In this document: piece after piece, positions 6,833 to 14,074 of the stretch
Layout: each line of letters opens with the position of its first letter
Numbering within the stretch: the stretch's first letter is position 1
Assembly: GCA_035570275.1 (NCBI GenBank)
Contig: DATMNI010000228.1
Location: 1 to 18,323, forward strand
Source: DATMNI01 sp035570275
Lineage (GTDB): Bacteria > Acidobacteriota > Terriglobia > Bryobacterales > Bryobacteraceae
Length of the DNA stretch: 18,323 nt
Direction of reading: 5' to 3'
Notes under the pieces: generated by a model
The model's database searches: none
Told to the model about the DNA's origin: nothing
The model's input: the letters and a program-made list of their open reading frames with translations, nothing else
Made by a program: the position numbers and the translations under genes

Positions 6833-7384
6833 ATGGCAAACGATTCAATTGGTTTGATCGAACTGACGAGCATCGCGTCGGGATTTCTGGTGTGTGATAC
6901 CATGCTGAAGGCGGCGGATGTGAGCATCGTGCTCTCGCGTTCCATCTGCTCGGGCAAGTACATGGTGATGGTGCGCGGCGATGTGGCGGCGGTGCAGGCG
7001 GCGGTATCGGCGGGTGAGAGCGGCGCGCGATTTTCGGTGATCGATTCATTCGTGATTCCGAACCTGCACGAGGCGGTCTTCCCGGCTATCAGCGGTGCGA
7101 CGAAAGTGGAGACGCTGGATGCGCTGGGTATCGTGGAATCGTTCTCGGTGGCCTCGCTGATCGAAGGCGCGGACGCGGCGGTGAAGGCGGCCAACGTGAC
7201 GCTGATCGAGATCCGGCTGGCGATGGCGATGGGCGGAAAGGCGTTTGTCACCATGACGGGCAACGTGGCGGCGGTGCAGAGCGGCGTAGACGCCGCGGCG
7301 CAGGTGGTGGGGCAGAAGGGAATGCTGGTGAACAAGGTGGTGATCCCGCACCCGCGTCCGGAACTGCTGAATGAGGTGATCTAA
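6833..7384 (+). CDS. pduT: PduT-like tandem BMC-domain microcompartment shell protein
   Basis: A trimeric BMC-T shell protein: two BMC domains in tandem (about 4-90 and 97-180) that form one pseudohexameric shell tile. In PduT the trimer pore binds a 4Fe-4S cluster through a cysteine in a KTICPGK-type loop; here the equivalent loop is SRSICSGK with Cys39, so the cluster site appears conserved. Other family-like sequence: IGLIELTSIASG at the N-terminus, VIPNLHEAVFPAISG, LGIVESFSVAS opening the second domain, and VIPHPRPEL at the C-terminus. It lies 17 bases after the PduS-like gene; in known systems PduS and PduT interact and pass electrons across the shell. No hexameric BMC-H, pentameric BMC-P or enzyme gene is present in the window, so this is a detached pair or the end of a locus. 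Confidence 0.93.
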   Translation: MANDSIGLIELTSIASGFLVCDTMLKAADVSIVLSRSICSGKYMVMVRGDVAAVQAAVSAGESGARFSVIDSFVIPNLHEAVFPAISGATKVETLDALGIVESFSVASLIEGADAAVKAANVTLIEIRLAMAMGGKAFVTMTGNVAAVQSGVDAAAQVVGQKGMLVNKVVIPHPRPELLNEVI

Positions 7385-7447
7385 GGAGAGAGTTGCGCCT
7401 GGCGTGGGAAGGGCGGAGGGAAAGCAGTCAGAAGCGCCGCGTGAAAT

Positions 7448-7477
7448 TTGACACCGCGCAAGAGGCTCTGTTTAAAT
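7448..7477 (+). promoter_or_regulatory. Promoter of the tRNA-Asn gene
   Basis: A perfect -35 TTGACA at 7448-7453 and TTAAAT at 7472-7477 with an 18-base spacer place transcription start around 7484, shortly before the tRNA at 7495. Confidence 0.65.
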
Positions 7478-7494
7478 AGGAGTGCACACCTTGG

Positions 7495-7569
<75 letters not shown>

Positions 7570-7619
7570 ATTTTTCAATCACTTAGCGATCCCCACTTCA
7601 GCCCGTTTGGCCACTTTGC

Positions 7620-8903
7620 CTATTTCTTGCCTATTCCGTGCATCGGCTGCCCCGGTTTGCCAGCTTTGACCGCCTGTTGTCGGCGCGGTGAGCGACGCGC
7701 GTGGGTCTGTGGCTGCGCGGTCTTTGCCTCTTCCTCTCCGGTCTTGGGATCGGCGGCTTCGGCCGTGTTCGGGGCTGCCTCTTCGTCGGTGCCGGATTCC
7801 TGGTTCGCATCAGGCGGCGTTTGAGGCGTCCCTTTCCCCTGGACTGGATCCAGAGCCTTGACCTCGTCTGCGAGGTAACGGGGGCTGAGGTGGGCGTACC
7901 GGAGCGTCATTTTGATCGAAGCATGCCCGGCGAGTTTCTGGATCGCAGTCAGAGGGACCCCGCTGATCGCGAGCCACGAACAAAACGTGTGGCGGAGATC
8001 ATGGAACCGAAAGTCGTGAATCTTGGCGCGGGCGACCGCTCCATTGAACGCGTTCTTGATGTCGGTGATGGGTTGGCCTTCGAACTTTCCGTCCAAGTGA
8101 ACAAAGACGTATGGATGGGCGGCGGTCTTCTGATGAACTTCCTGCAGCTTCTGGAAGGCCGTATCGTTTAGCGGCAGATTGTGAGGACGCCCATTCTTGG
8201 TGCGGCTCTCGATGCGAATGATTCGCCGCTTGAAATCGACCTGGTCCCACCTGAGACCGAGCATGTTTCGCCGGCGAAGGCCTGTGTTCACGTCCAGCAC
8301 GATGATCGGTTCCAGATACCATGGGCCCTGGCATGCCTCTGCCAGGAGTATGGGATACTCCGTCTCGGGATCGAGGAACCGGACGCGTTCGTTGTCCTCA
8401 TGAAAGAGTTTTACCTTTTTGACGGGGTTCGCACTGGTCAAGCCCTGAAGGATGCACCAGTTGAAGAACGATTTCGCGACGGCTATGTTCTTGTCTACGG
8501 TTGATTTGGAAACCTTATCGTTATCGAGGCGCTGCAATTTCATCTGCTCGATGTTCGCCGTTGTGACGTCTTTGAGTGGAGTCGCTTTGCCGATCGCCTT
8601 CTCGAGAACTGTCAGACCGTTGTCGACGTACGTGGAGAACGACCGATGGTGGGCTTTGGAGTGTTCCCGGTATTGCGCGACGGCATCGCCCAACGAAACC
8701 CGATTCGGCTTGGTGGCTACCTCCCACGATCCGTCCTCAATCGCCTTGCGCTGGGCAGCCCACCAGATCTGAGCGTCACGCTGACGCCGAAAACGTCGAC
8801 GTCCACGAGAGTCGTCTGGGTATACAACCTCGGCGAGCCACCTCTTCACTTCCTCGTCCCAGATTGGCCCGGCGGAATAGTTTTTCTTCTGATTGCGCGG
8901 CAT
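7620..8903 (-). CDS. int: Tyrosine recombinase / phage-type integrase
   Basis: Catalyses site-specific integration and excision. The 427-residue protein has an N-terminal arm-type DNA-binding segment (about 5-60), a core-binding SAM-like domain (about 70-165) and a catalytic domain (about 175-350). The catalytic set is complete: Arg210 in NTGLRRRN, Lys236 in the beta-hairpin RTKNGR, His301 and Arg304 in HDLRH, His327 in LAGHAS, and the nucleophile Tyr336 in LRYAHLS. After residue 350 there is an unusual 70-residue disordered tail, acidic then Arg/Lys-rich. The start at 8903 has GAGGG about nine bases upstream. Its 3' end points at the tRNA-Asn gene, the likely target; the excisionase-like gene lies 38 bases upstream on the same strand. 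Confidence 0.96.
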   Translation of the reverse strand: MPRNQKKNYSAGPIWDEEVKRWLAEVVYPDDSRGRRRFRRQRDAQIWWAAQRKAIEDGSWEVATKPNRVSLGDAVAQYREHSKAHHRSFSTYVDNGLTVLEKAIGKATPLKDVTTANIEQMKLQRLDNDKVSKSTVDKNIAVAKSFFNWCILQGLTSANPVKKVKLFHEDNERVRFLDPETEYPILLAEACQGPWYLEPIIVLDVNTGLRRRNMLGLRWDQVDFKRRIIRIESRTKNGRPHNLPLNDTAFQKLQEVHQKTAAHPYVFVHLDGKFEGQPITDIKNAFNGAVARAKIHDFRFHDLRHTFCSWLAISGVPLTAIQKLAGHASIKMTLRYAHLSPRYLADEVKALDPVQGKGTPQTPPDANQESGTDEEAAPNTAEAADPKTGEEEAKTAQPQTHARRSPRRQQAVKAGKPGQPMHGIGKK

Positions 8904-8941
8904 GCAACGTGGCCCTCGGGTGATGAGAATTCAGGATTGCG

Positions 8942-9184
8942 TCAGTTTGCGGCTGTTCCCAGCCGGCTTTCCTCTCGGCCAGCGCCATTACGCTCGTCGA
9001 GTTTTCCGTGGAGGTTTTGGGTCACAAAGCGCTCCATGTCCTTGCGTCGAAAGCGAACGCTTCGACCGAGACGAACGTACGGAATCCTCTTTTGGCAGAC
9101 CCAATGTCGCAGCGTCCACGGCGCCAGCCGCAGGTACGCCGCCGCCTCGTCTACCGTCATCAACACAGAGGCGTCTTCAGGCAT
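8942..9184 (-). CDS. Excisionase-family helix-turn-helix DNA-binding protein
   Basis: A small (80-residue) winged-helix protein of the MerR-like excisionase type. The motif LMTVDEAAAYLRLAPWTLRHW (helix-turn-helix, split here as LMTVDEAAAYLRL then APWTLRHW, about residues 8-28) is followed by the wing IPYVRLGRSVRFRRKDMERF, the typical layout of integrase-linked excisionases. Such proteins bend attachment-site DNA and steer the integrase toward excision, and some repress. ATG 9184 is chosen because AAAGGA (9191-9196 on the opposite strand) sits six bases upstream; an ATG at 9199 would add five residues and has no good ribosome site. It is upstream of the integrase with a 38-base gap, so both are probably one transcript. 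Confidence 0.85.
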   Translation of the reverse strand: MPEDASVLMTVDEAAAYLRLAPWTLRHWVCQKRIPYVRLGRSVRFRRKDMERFVTQNLHGKLDERNGAGREESRLGTAAN

Positions 9185-9190
9185 GGTTCT

Positions 9191-9196
9191 TCCTTT
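9191..9196 (-). promoter_or_regulatory. Ribosome binding site fixing the excisionase start
   Basis: AAAGGA on the minus strand, six bases before ATG 9184, selects this start over the upstream in-frame ATG at 9199. Confidence 0.7.
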
Positions 9197-9250
9197 CATC
9201 TCTTCGGCTGTAGTTCATCGCGCCGAAACCCGGGGGAGGATTCGTATTAG

Positions 9251-9430
9251 TGCGCATGTCTTTCTTTACGCCGGATCCGAAAAGCTGTCAAACAAGCCAA
9301 CAGCGGGCCTCTGCCGGCAGCACGCGGAAGCCTCGCGCTTCATGTGGAGCCCCTGCGGCGGGTGTTTGACGTCCCAAGCAACGCCATGAACAATCGGCTA
9401 TGCGTGGGCGCGAACTGGTCCTGGAACTGA
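9251..9430 (+). pseudogene. Possible truncated 3' end of a lost gene
   Basis: After a TAG at 9248 one plus-strand frame is open to TGA 9428-9430 and reads with normal amino-acid balance, notably HVEPLRRVFDVPSNAMNN and then CVGANWSWN at its end. It has no start-like codon early on and ends 31 bases inside the next gene, as a coupled upstream gene would. I read it as a possible leftover C-terminus of a gene cut off when the integrase end of the island was assembled. No family is recognised; it could equally be chance. Confidence 0.2.
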
Positions 9431-10299
9431 GGCGCCGTGAACTCCCGCAGGGAGGCTGGAGCTTCGGCGATTCCTCCCAGCCGAGCGTCGAAGCAACCAC
9501 TCTCGCGATCCTTGCCTCGGCGGCTGAGTTTCCAGAAGTGCCCGCTCATTCATTGCGGTTCCTATTGAGCGTACAGCGCGGGGACGGTTCGTGGCCCGCA
9601 TTTAAAGGAGACGACGACGGATCGTGGACGACAGCTCTGGCCGCGGTGGCGTTGAGCCGCGTTGGTGACGATTCGAGAGTGCGTGAGAAGGCAACAGGAT
9701 GGCTGGTCGACACGAAGGGTCGCGAGGCACACTGGCTGTGGCGCTGGAAGTTCAAGACGGCCGACGCTCAAGCAGGTATCGACCCCGACAAATATGGCTG
9801 GCCCTGGATGCCCGGCGCGAATAGTTGGGTAATTCCGACGGCCTTCGCTGTCATCGCCTTGAAGCAGTTCTCCGCCTGCACTCCATCCGAGGAGGCGGAT
9901 CGAAGAATCAGGACGGGGATCGCGATGCTGCTCGATCGCGCATGCGTGGGAGGCGGCTGGAACGCCGGGAATTGCGTCGTTTACGGAAGTCCGCTGAAAC
10001 CGCATATCGAAGCTACAGCGGCTGCTCTAATGGCCATGCAGGATGAGCCTCGGAGCCCCATGATTATGCGGAGCGTCGACTGGTTGAGAGGACAAACAGC
10101 AAATCTACGAGCGGTTTCAAGCCTCGCCTGGTCGATCTTGTGCTTGTTCCTATTCGGAACTCCCGTGGACGACCTCAAATCCAGGCTTGCCGCCCATGCG
10201 GCTGAAGTGTCCCGAATTCAAAACAACAGCACCCTCGCGATCGCAGCATTGGCGTTGCAGTGCGGAGAGACGATTCACCCATTTGCGCTGATCCGATGA
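9400..10299 (+). CDS. Prenyltransferase/squalene-cyclase repeat (alpha-toroid) protein
   Basis: A 299-residue protein made of repeats typical of the alpha/alpha-toroid shared by squalene-hopene cyclases and protein prenyltransferase beta subunits. Visible QW-like repeats: LPQGGWSFGD (about 15-24), SVQRGDGSWPAF (57-68) followed by DGSWTTALAAVAL, and CVGGGWNAGN (182-191) followed by IEATAAALMAMQD. The length fits one toroid domain, half of a squalene-hopene cyclase, and no confident DXDD catalytic site is seen (DDDG at 71-74 is not in the expected context), so cyclase activity is unproven. No signal peptide. ATG 9400 is the first start after an in-frame stop at 9367, and no Shine-Dalgarno sequence precedes it. 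The stop overlaps the next gene in ATGA, so the two are translationally coupled. Confidence 0.75.
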   Translation: MRGRELVLELRRRELPQGGWSFGDSSQPSVEATTLAILASAAEFPEVPAHSLRFLLSVQRGDGSWPAFKGDDDGSWTTALAAVALSRVGDDSRVREKATGWLVDTKGREAHWLWRWKFKTADAQAGIDPDKYGWPWMPGANSWVIPTAFAVIALKQFSACTPSEEADRRIRTGIAMLLDRACVGGGWNAGNCVVYGSPLKPHIEATAAALMAMQDEPRSPMIMRSVDWLRGQTANLRAVSSLAWSILCLFLFGTPVDDLKSRLAAHAAEVSRIQNNSTLAIAALALQCGETIHPFALIR

Positions 10300-11279
10300 A
10301 TTCGAACCGACGCCAGTTCGCGACAACCGCAGCAGGCTTGGCAGGGGCCGCGGCGACGTGGTCCGTGATTCGGCGGCGGCACGGTCTCGATGCCCGAAAG
10401 GCGAGATCCCGTGTCGCAATCCTGAGCGCAGAATGCTACTCCGATGCTCTGGAGACGTTGCTTTTGGGGGCATTGAGGGATTTCGGGCTGAATATCCGTG
10501 GCCGGAGTGTTCTGCTGAAGCCGAATCTGGTGGAGCACTTGCCCGGAGCGCCCGTGAACACGAATCCGAAACTGATAGGAGCCGCCGCCACATGCTTTCT
10601 TCGGCTCGGCGCCAGTCGGGTTGTCGTTGGAGAGGGCCCGGGCCATGAGCGTGACACTGAAATGGTGGTCAGCGAAACTGGCCTCGAACAAGAACTTGGA
10701 GATCGGGAGATCACGTTCGTAGATCTGAATCGTGACGAGTTGGTCAGGGCTGGGACGAAAGCCGACTACAGCGGTCTCGGACGTCTTTGGCTGCCGAAAA
10801 CAGTTCTTGGGGCCGATTTTATTGTATCGATGCCGAAAATCAAGACCCACCACTGGGCCGGCGTCACGTTGAGTCTGAAGAACATGTTCGGCATCGTTCC
10901 TGGCATGAAATACGGCTGGCCTAAGAACACTCTCCATTGGCACGGAATTCACGAGAGCATTCTCGATATCTGTGCAACCGTCCCGGTCGACTTCGTGATT
11001 GCCGACGGGATCGAGGCGATGGAGGGGAACGGCCCCTTGCAGGGACAACTGCGCCGACTCGGCCGAATTGTTCTCGCGAACGATCCGGTAGCGGCCGATG
11101 CGACTTGCGCGCGGCTTATGGGTATCGATCCGCGCCTCATTTTCCATATAGCAGAGGCCGGGCGATTCCTCGGCAACATGGACCAGAATCGGATCGCGAT
11201 GCTCGGCGAAGGCTTGCCACCCAACACCGAGCCGTTCCGCGTACTTCCCCAGTTTCAGAACCTCCAGATCAGAGCATGA
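10296..11279 (+). CDS. DUF362 domain protein with twin-arginine-like leader
   Basis: A 327-residue protein of the DUF362 family, whose function is unknown; some relatives carry ferredoxin domains, this one does not. The N-terminus NRRQFATTAAGLAGAA (4-19) looks like a Tat leader, so the protein probably acts outside the cytoplasm. Family-like segments: LLKPNLVEH (73-81), VVGEGPGHERDTE (110-122), SMPKIKTHHWAGVTLSLKN (178-196), VIADGIEAMEGNGP (234-247) and LANDPVAADATCARLMG (260-276). Conserved acidic and His residues could bind metal, but this is inference. ATG 10296 overlaps the stop of the alpha-toroid gene (ATGA). The Met 12 codons upstream would put the RR motif too deep. The two-gene unit has no other obvious partner in the window. 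Confidence 0.85.
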   Translation: MNSNRRQFATTAAGLAGAAATWSVIRRRHGLDARKARSRVAILSAECYSDALETLLLGALRDFGLNIRGRSVLLKPNLVEHLPGAPVNTNPKLIGAAATCFLRLGASRVVVGEGPGHERDTEMVVSETGLEQELGDREITFVDLNRDELVRAGTKADYSGLGRLWLPKTVLGADFIVSMPKIKTHHWAGVTLSLKNMFGIVPGMKYGWPKNTLHWHGIHESILDICATVPVDFVIADGIEAMEGNGPLQGQLRRLGRIVLANDPVAADATCARLMGIDPRLIFHIAEAGRFLGNMDQNRIAMLGEGLPPNTEPFRVLPQFQNLQIRA

Positions 11280-11668
11280 GGAGCGCGCTAGAACATGGGC
11301 AAAAGCACTTTGGTTACGCGGCGAGGGGTGCGACAGTCACTCTCGCGACCGGGAGCGCGACATTCGGCGAGGGTATCGTGGTTGTCCGGCAGCCATGCGA
11401 AGGCGCGCTACCCTAGCGGCGGCCACGATGTCAGCGGGCAAAGACCTTTTGGCCGCGAATCGCTCCAGGTTTCAGTACGAGAAGGGCCTGTCCTGCCCGT
11501 TTTTGGTGGGTCACTTTTCCCGAGCACACCTGGTCACTTTCGCGGGTGCCGAATGGTCATCGGGCATAGTCTTTCGCGCGGTCGGCATTATCCCCCTCCG
11601 CCCTTGACTGGCGTAACGACAGTAAGAAGGGGTATTGTGGATATCGTAGATCACTGAAAGCTGAAGAC
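11280..11668. other. Intergenic region with first copy of a 177-bp repeat
   Basis: No supportable gene. Bases 11287-11464 are copy one of an imperfect direct repeat (see repeat entries). TTGACT at 11604-11609 followed by TATTGT at 11633-11638 resembles promoter elements for the lysine-rich gene but the 23-base spacer is too long. Confidence 0.5.
11287..11464. repeat. Diverged 177-bp direct repeat, copy 1
   Basis: Begins GCTAGAACATGGGCAAAAG and ends GGCCGCGAATCGCT. It aligns end to end with 12370-12546, with few gaps. It contains two dyad-like boxes, CAAAAGCACTTTGG (11300-11313) and CAAAGACCTTTTGG (11439-11452). Together the two copies flank the lysine-rich gene in direct orientation. Confidence 0.75.
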
Positions 11669-12139
11669 ATGCCGACAAAACTCACTCCCGAAATCATTAG
11701 CGCCGCCATTCTCGGTTTCGAGGAACAGAAACGCCATATCGACGCCAACATTGCCGAGCTCCGGGCGATACTGTCCGGGGACTCCGCTGAAGCCGCAGTC
11801 AAGCCGGAACCGACAAAACACAAGCGGCGGAAGGTGAGTGCGGCTGGCCGTGCTCGGATTGCCGAGGCCCAGCGAAAGCGATGGGCAGAGTCCAAAGCGG
11901 CAGCTCAACCCTCCACACCAGAAGTAACGCACAAGCCAAAACGGAAGCTGTCGGAGGCTGGCAGGAAGGCGATCGTCGCCGCCACGAAGAAGCGTTGGGC
12001 GCTGAAGAGAGCCGAGGCTGCGAAGACGCAACAGGCCGCACCGAAGAAGACCGCCGTCAAGAAGGTTGTCGCAAAGAAGGCTGTCGCAAAGAAGACGGCC
12101 AAGACTTCCACGCCGGCCGCGGCGAAGACTGCCAGTTAA
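11669..12139 (+). CDS. Lysine/alanine-rich histone-H1-like protein
   Basis: A 156-residue basic protein, probably a DNA- or RNA-binding nucleoid-associated factor. Residues about 1-40 are a short mixed helix region. Two copies of a helix motif follow: KVSAAGRARIAEAQRKRWAE (about 55-74) and KLSEAGRKAIVAATKKRWAL (about 90-110), with a shared S-x-x-GR-x-x-I-x-x-A-x-(K/R)-(K/R)-W pattern. The C-terminus (about 118-156) is a Lys/Ala/Val tail (KKVVAKKAVAKK) like the tails of H1-type bacterial histones. ATG 11669 has only a weak GAAG upstream. It is isolated between two diverged direct repeats on the island. A nucleic-acid role is inferred from composition and motif only. Confidence 0.7.
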   Translation: MPTKLTPEIISAAILGFEEQKRHIDANIAELRAILSGDSAEAAVKPEPTKHKRRKVSAAGRARIAEAQRKRWAESKAAAQPSTPEVTHKPKRKLSEAGRKAIVAATKKRWALKRAEAAKTQQAAPKKTAVKKVVAKKAVAKKTAKTSTPAAAKTAS

Positions 12140-12673
12140 AGGAGAGCGATTGGGGCGGATTGCTGTACTCCACTCCGACCAATCATTCTGAATGGGATTC
12201 AGCAGGCTCCAAAGGTCATTGACGCCCACACTCGCGAGGCGGGTTGTCTAGCCCTTCAAATTTTGCACCCTGCCACATTACTTCTCCGAAGGCCCGCCTG
12301 ATTTACCGCCAGCGTGGTTCGTTGAGGTCAGGTAGGTCGTAACTGGACCATGTGGTCTCCGACGCTAGAGCTAGAACGTGGACAAAAGGATTTTGGTGCG
12401 CGGCAAGGGTGCGAGGGTACACACTCGTGACCGGAGCAGATTGGTGGGCAAAAGCATTGTGGTTTGGTAGCCTTAGTGCGATGGCGCACGCACCCGACAG
12501 CAGGCTGGAAAGTTAGCGGGTAAAAACCTTTTGGCGGCAAATCGCTTCGGCTGCATCGCTTCCTCTGGGTATCCCGCGTATTCCCGCCGAGCATCATCGG
12601 TATCAGTGTCAGGGATTTGGGAAGCGCGAGAATCGATTCCGGCGTAGGATCGTGCCCAAAGGTAGCACGAAAT
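12140..12673. other. Intergenic region with second copy of the 177-bp repeat
   Basis: No supportable gene in 530 bases. It contains the repeat copy 12370-12546 and a 7-bp inverted repeat AGGCGGG (12237-12243) / CCCGCCT (12293-12299) with a 49-base spacer. The promoter of the downstream ATPase operon should lie here but is not recognised. Confidence 0.5.
12370..12546. repeat. Diverged 177-bp direct repeat, copy 2
   Basis: Begins GCTAGAACGTGGACAAAAG and ends GGCGGCAAATCGCT, matching copy 1 over its whole length. It holds three dyad-like boxes: CAAAAGGATTTTG (12383-12395, perfect 5-bp arms), CAAAAGCATTGTGG (12449-12462) and TAAAAACCTTTTGG (12521-12534). Confidence 0.75.
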
Positions 12674-13594
12674 ATGTTCGCCTCGATTGAGGAGCTGTCC
12701 GAGAAGCTGGAACTGGCCAAGTACGTGATTGATGAGGTGACGCTGAACGTCGTTTTCCTTGCGGCACAGATGCGGAAGCCGCTTCTGATCGAGGGTCCGC
12801 CTGGCTCCGGCAAGACGGAACTCGCACGCGTTGTTGCCCTTGCCGCGAATACGCGGATCGAGCGGCTCCAATGCTACGAGGGCATCAACGAGGAAAAGGC
12901 CATCGGCAAGTTCGACGAATCGCTGCAGCGGATCTACCTCAGTTCGCAAAGCGGCGCATTCGGCGATGACTGGACTTCGCTGCGGAGCGGTCTGCACACC
13001 TTGGATTTCTTCGTCGAAGGCCCCCTTCTACGAGCTCTCCACTACGAGGCACCGTGCGTGCTCCTGATTGATGAAATCGATAAGGTCAGCCAGGAGTTTG
13101 AGGCAGAGCTGCTTGAGATTCTGAGCGAGTGGCAGATCAGCGTTCCGAAGCTTGGAACGATCAAGGCCAAAAGCAAGCCCTTTGTGGTGATGACCTCAAA
13201 CGAAGAACGGAGGATCGGCGATCCGCTGCGGCGGCGATCCCTCTACCTTCGCTTCGAACACCCTACGATCGAGCGAGAATCCAAGATCCTGGGGCTGCGG
13301 ACAACCACTCAGCATTCCGGCCTGCACGGTGAGTTGGCCGGCTTCGCACATGCGTTGCGCGGCTACAAGCTGGAGAAACCACCGTCGATCGCCGAGATGC
13401 TGGATCTGGCCGAAGCCTTGCGTCTGCTTGAGGCAGACGGAATCACGGCCGAGATGCGGGACGTGCTTTTGCCTTTCATCGCGAAGACAGAAGCTGACCG
13501 GCGCCGGCTGCTTTTGCGAGACGGCTTCGAGAGCCTGGTTTTTGACACGAGACGCTATTGCGAAGAGCTTTCCGGACGGGGAGTCCCGGCGTGA
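12674..13594 (+). CDS. MoxR-type AAA+ ATPase
   Basis: A cytoplasmic AAA+ ATPase of 306 residues, the usual MoxR/CoxD size. Walker A GPPGSGKT at 41-48, Walker B VLLIDEID at 129-136, sensor 1 VMTSNE at 172-177 and arginine-finger region DPLRRRSLYLRF at 183-194 are all present, so it should hydrolyse ATP. MoxR proteins usually act as chaperones that mature or remodel a partner complex and often pair with a von Willebrand A protein; no such partner is next door. Instead the gene is followed, one base after its stop, by a lytic transglycosylase and VirB9/VirB10-like genes, so the ATPase may assemble that envelope complex. ATG 12674 has AGGT ten bases upstream; an in-frame ATG at 12617 would add 19 residues without family support. 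Confidence 0.9.
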   Translation: MFASIEELSEKLELAKYVIDEVTLNVVFLAAQMRKPLLIEGPPGSGKTELARVVALAANTRIERLQCYEGINEEKAIGKFDESLQRIYLSSQSGAFGDDWTSLRSGLHTLDFFVEGPLLRALHYEAPCVLLIDEIDKVSQEFEAELLEILSEWQISVPKLGTIKAKSKPFVVMTSNEERRIGDPLRRRSLYLRFEHPTIERESKILGLRTTTQHSGLHGELAGFAHALRGYKLEKPPSIAEMLDLAEALRLLEADGITAEMRDVLLPFIAKTEADRRRLLLRDGFESLVFDTRRYCEELSGRGVPA

Positions 13595-13595
13595 C

Positions 13596-14072
13596 ATGCG
13601 AGCGATATGCGCAGTGATCGGATTCTGTCTTGTTGGCCAGGTGATGATTGCAGAAGAAACGCTCAGCATTCGGGAATACTCGGAACGGTGCGTCAGCTAC
13701 TATGCCCGAATGTACGGGGTCTCGCCGGCACTGGTTCGCGCGATCATTCAGATCGAATCCGGGTGGCAACCGGGAGTTGTGTCAGCGAAGGGGGCCATGG
13801 GCCTCATGCAACTGATGCCGGCCACCGCGGAGCAATTTGGCGTCACCCATCCTTTCTATATCCACGAAAATATCCGCGGCGGCGTTGCCTGCCTGGCGGA
13901 ACTGGTGAACCGGTTTCATGGAGATTTGCGGCTCGTCATGGCAGCCTACGCTGCCGGCGAAAGGCCGATTTTGGTCAGAGGGCTGAACTACTCATCGTCC
14001 GAGGTGTATGCATACGTTCGGCGGATAGCGCAGCAGTACCGCTCCGAGTTAGGACGCGAAGGGGGGAAATGA
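13596..14072 (+). CDS. Secreted lytic transglycosylase (SLT/VirB1-like)
   Basis: Cleaves peptidoglycan glycan strands to open a path through the wall. The 158-residue protein has a signal peptide (about 1-19, VIGFCLVGQVMIA) and a single SLT domain: Glu54 in IIQIESGW is the catalytic acid, followed by GAMGLMQLMPATAEQFG, NIRGGVACLAEL and MAAYAAG, all hallmark segments. It is compact, like the VirB1 lytic enzymes of type IV secretion systems. It starts one base after the stop of the MoxR-type ATPase gene, with GGGGAG about 12 bases upstream, and its stop overlaps the next start in ATGA, so it is part of a tightly packed operon. Confidence 0.92.
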   Translation: MRAICAVIGFCLVGQVMIAEETLSIREYSERCVSYYARMYGVSPALVRAIIQIESGWQPGVVSAKGAMGLMQLMPATAEQFGVTHPFYIHENIRGGVACLAELVNRFHGDLRLVMAAYAAGERPILVRGLNYSSSEVYAYVRRIAQQYRSELGREGGK

Positions 14073-14074
14073 CA

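Noticed and set aside
11604..11638. TTGACT plus TATTGT as a promoter for the lysine-rich gene
   Set aside because: The spacer is 23 bases, too long for a sigma-70 promoter.
11295..11657. Plus-strand open frame of 120 codons before the lysine-rich gene
   Set aside because: Overlaps the 177-bp repeat, has biased composition, and the frame is not kept in the second copy.
12237..12299. AGGCGGG/CCCGCCT inverted repeat as a terminator or attachment site
   Set aside because: Seven-base arms with a 49-base spacer and no T-run; could be chance in GC-rich DNA.
13607..14068. Upstream extension of the VirB9-like frame across the lytic transglycosylase
   Set aside because: That region is coding in another frame with clear SLT motifs; a signal peptide begins at the 14069/14075 starts.
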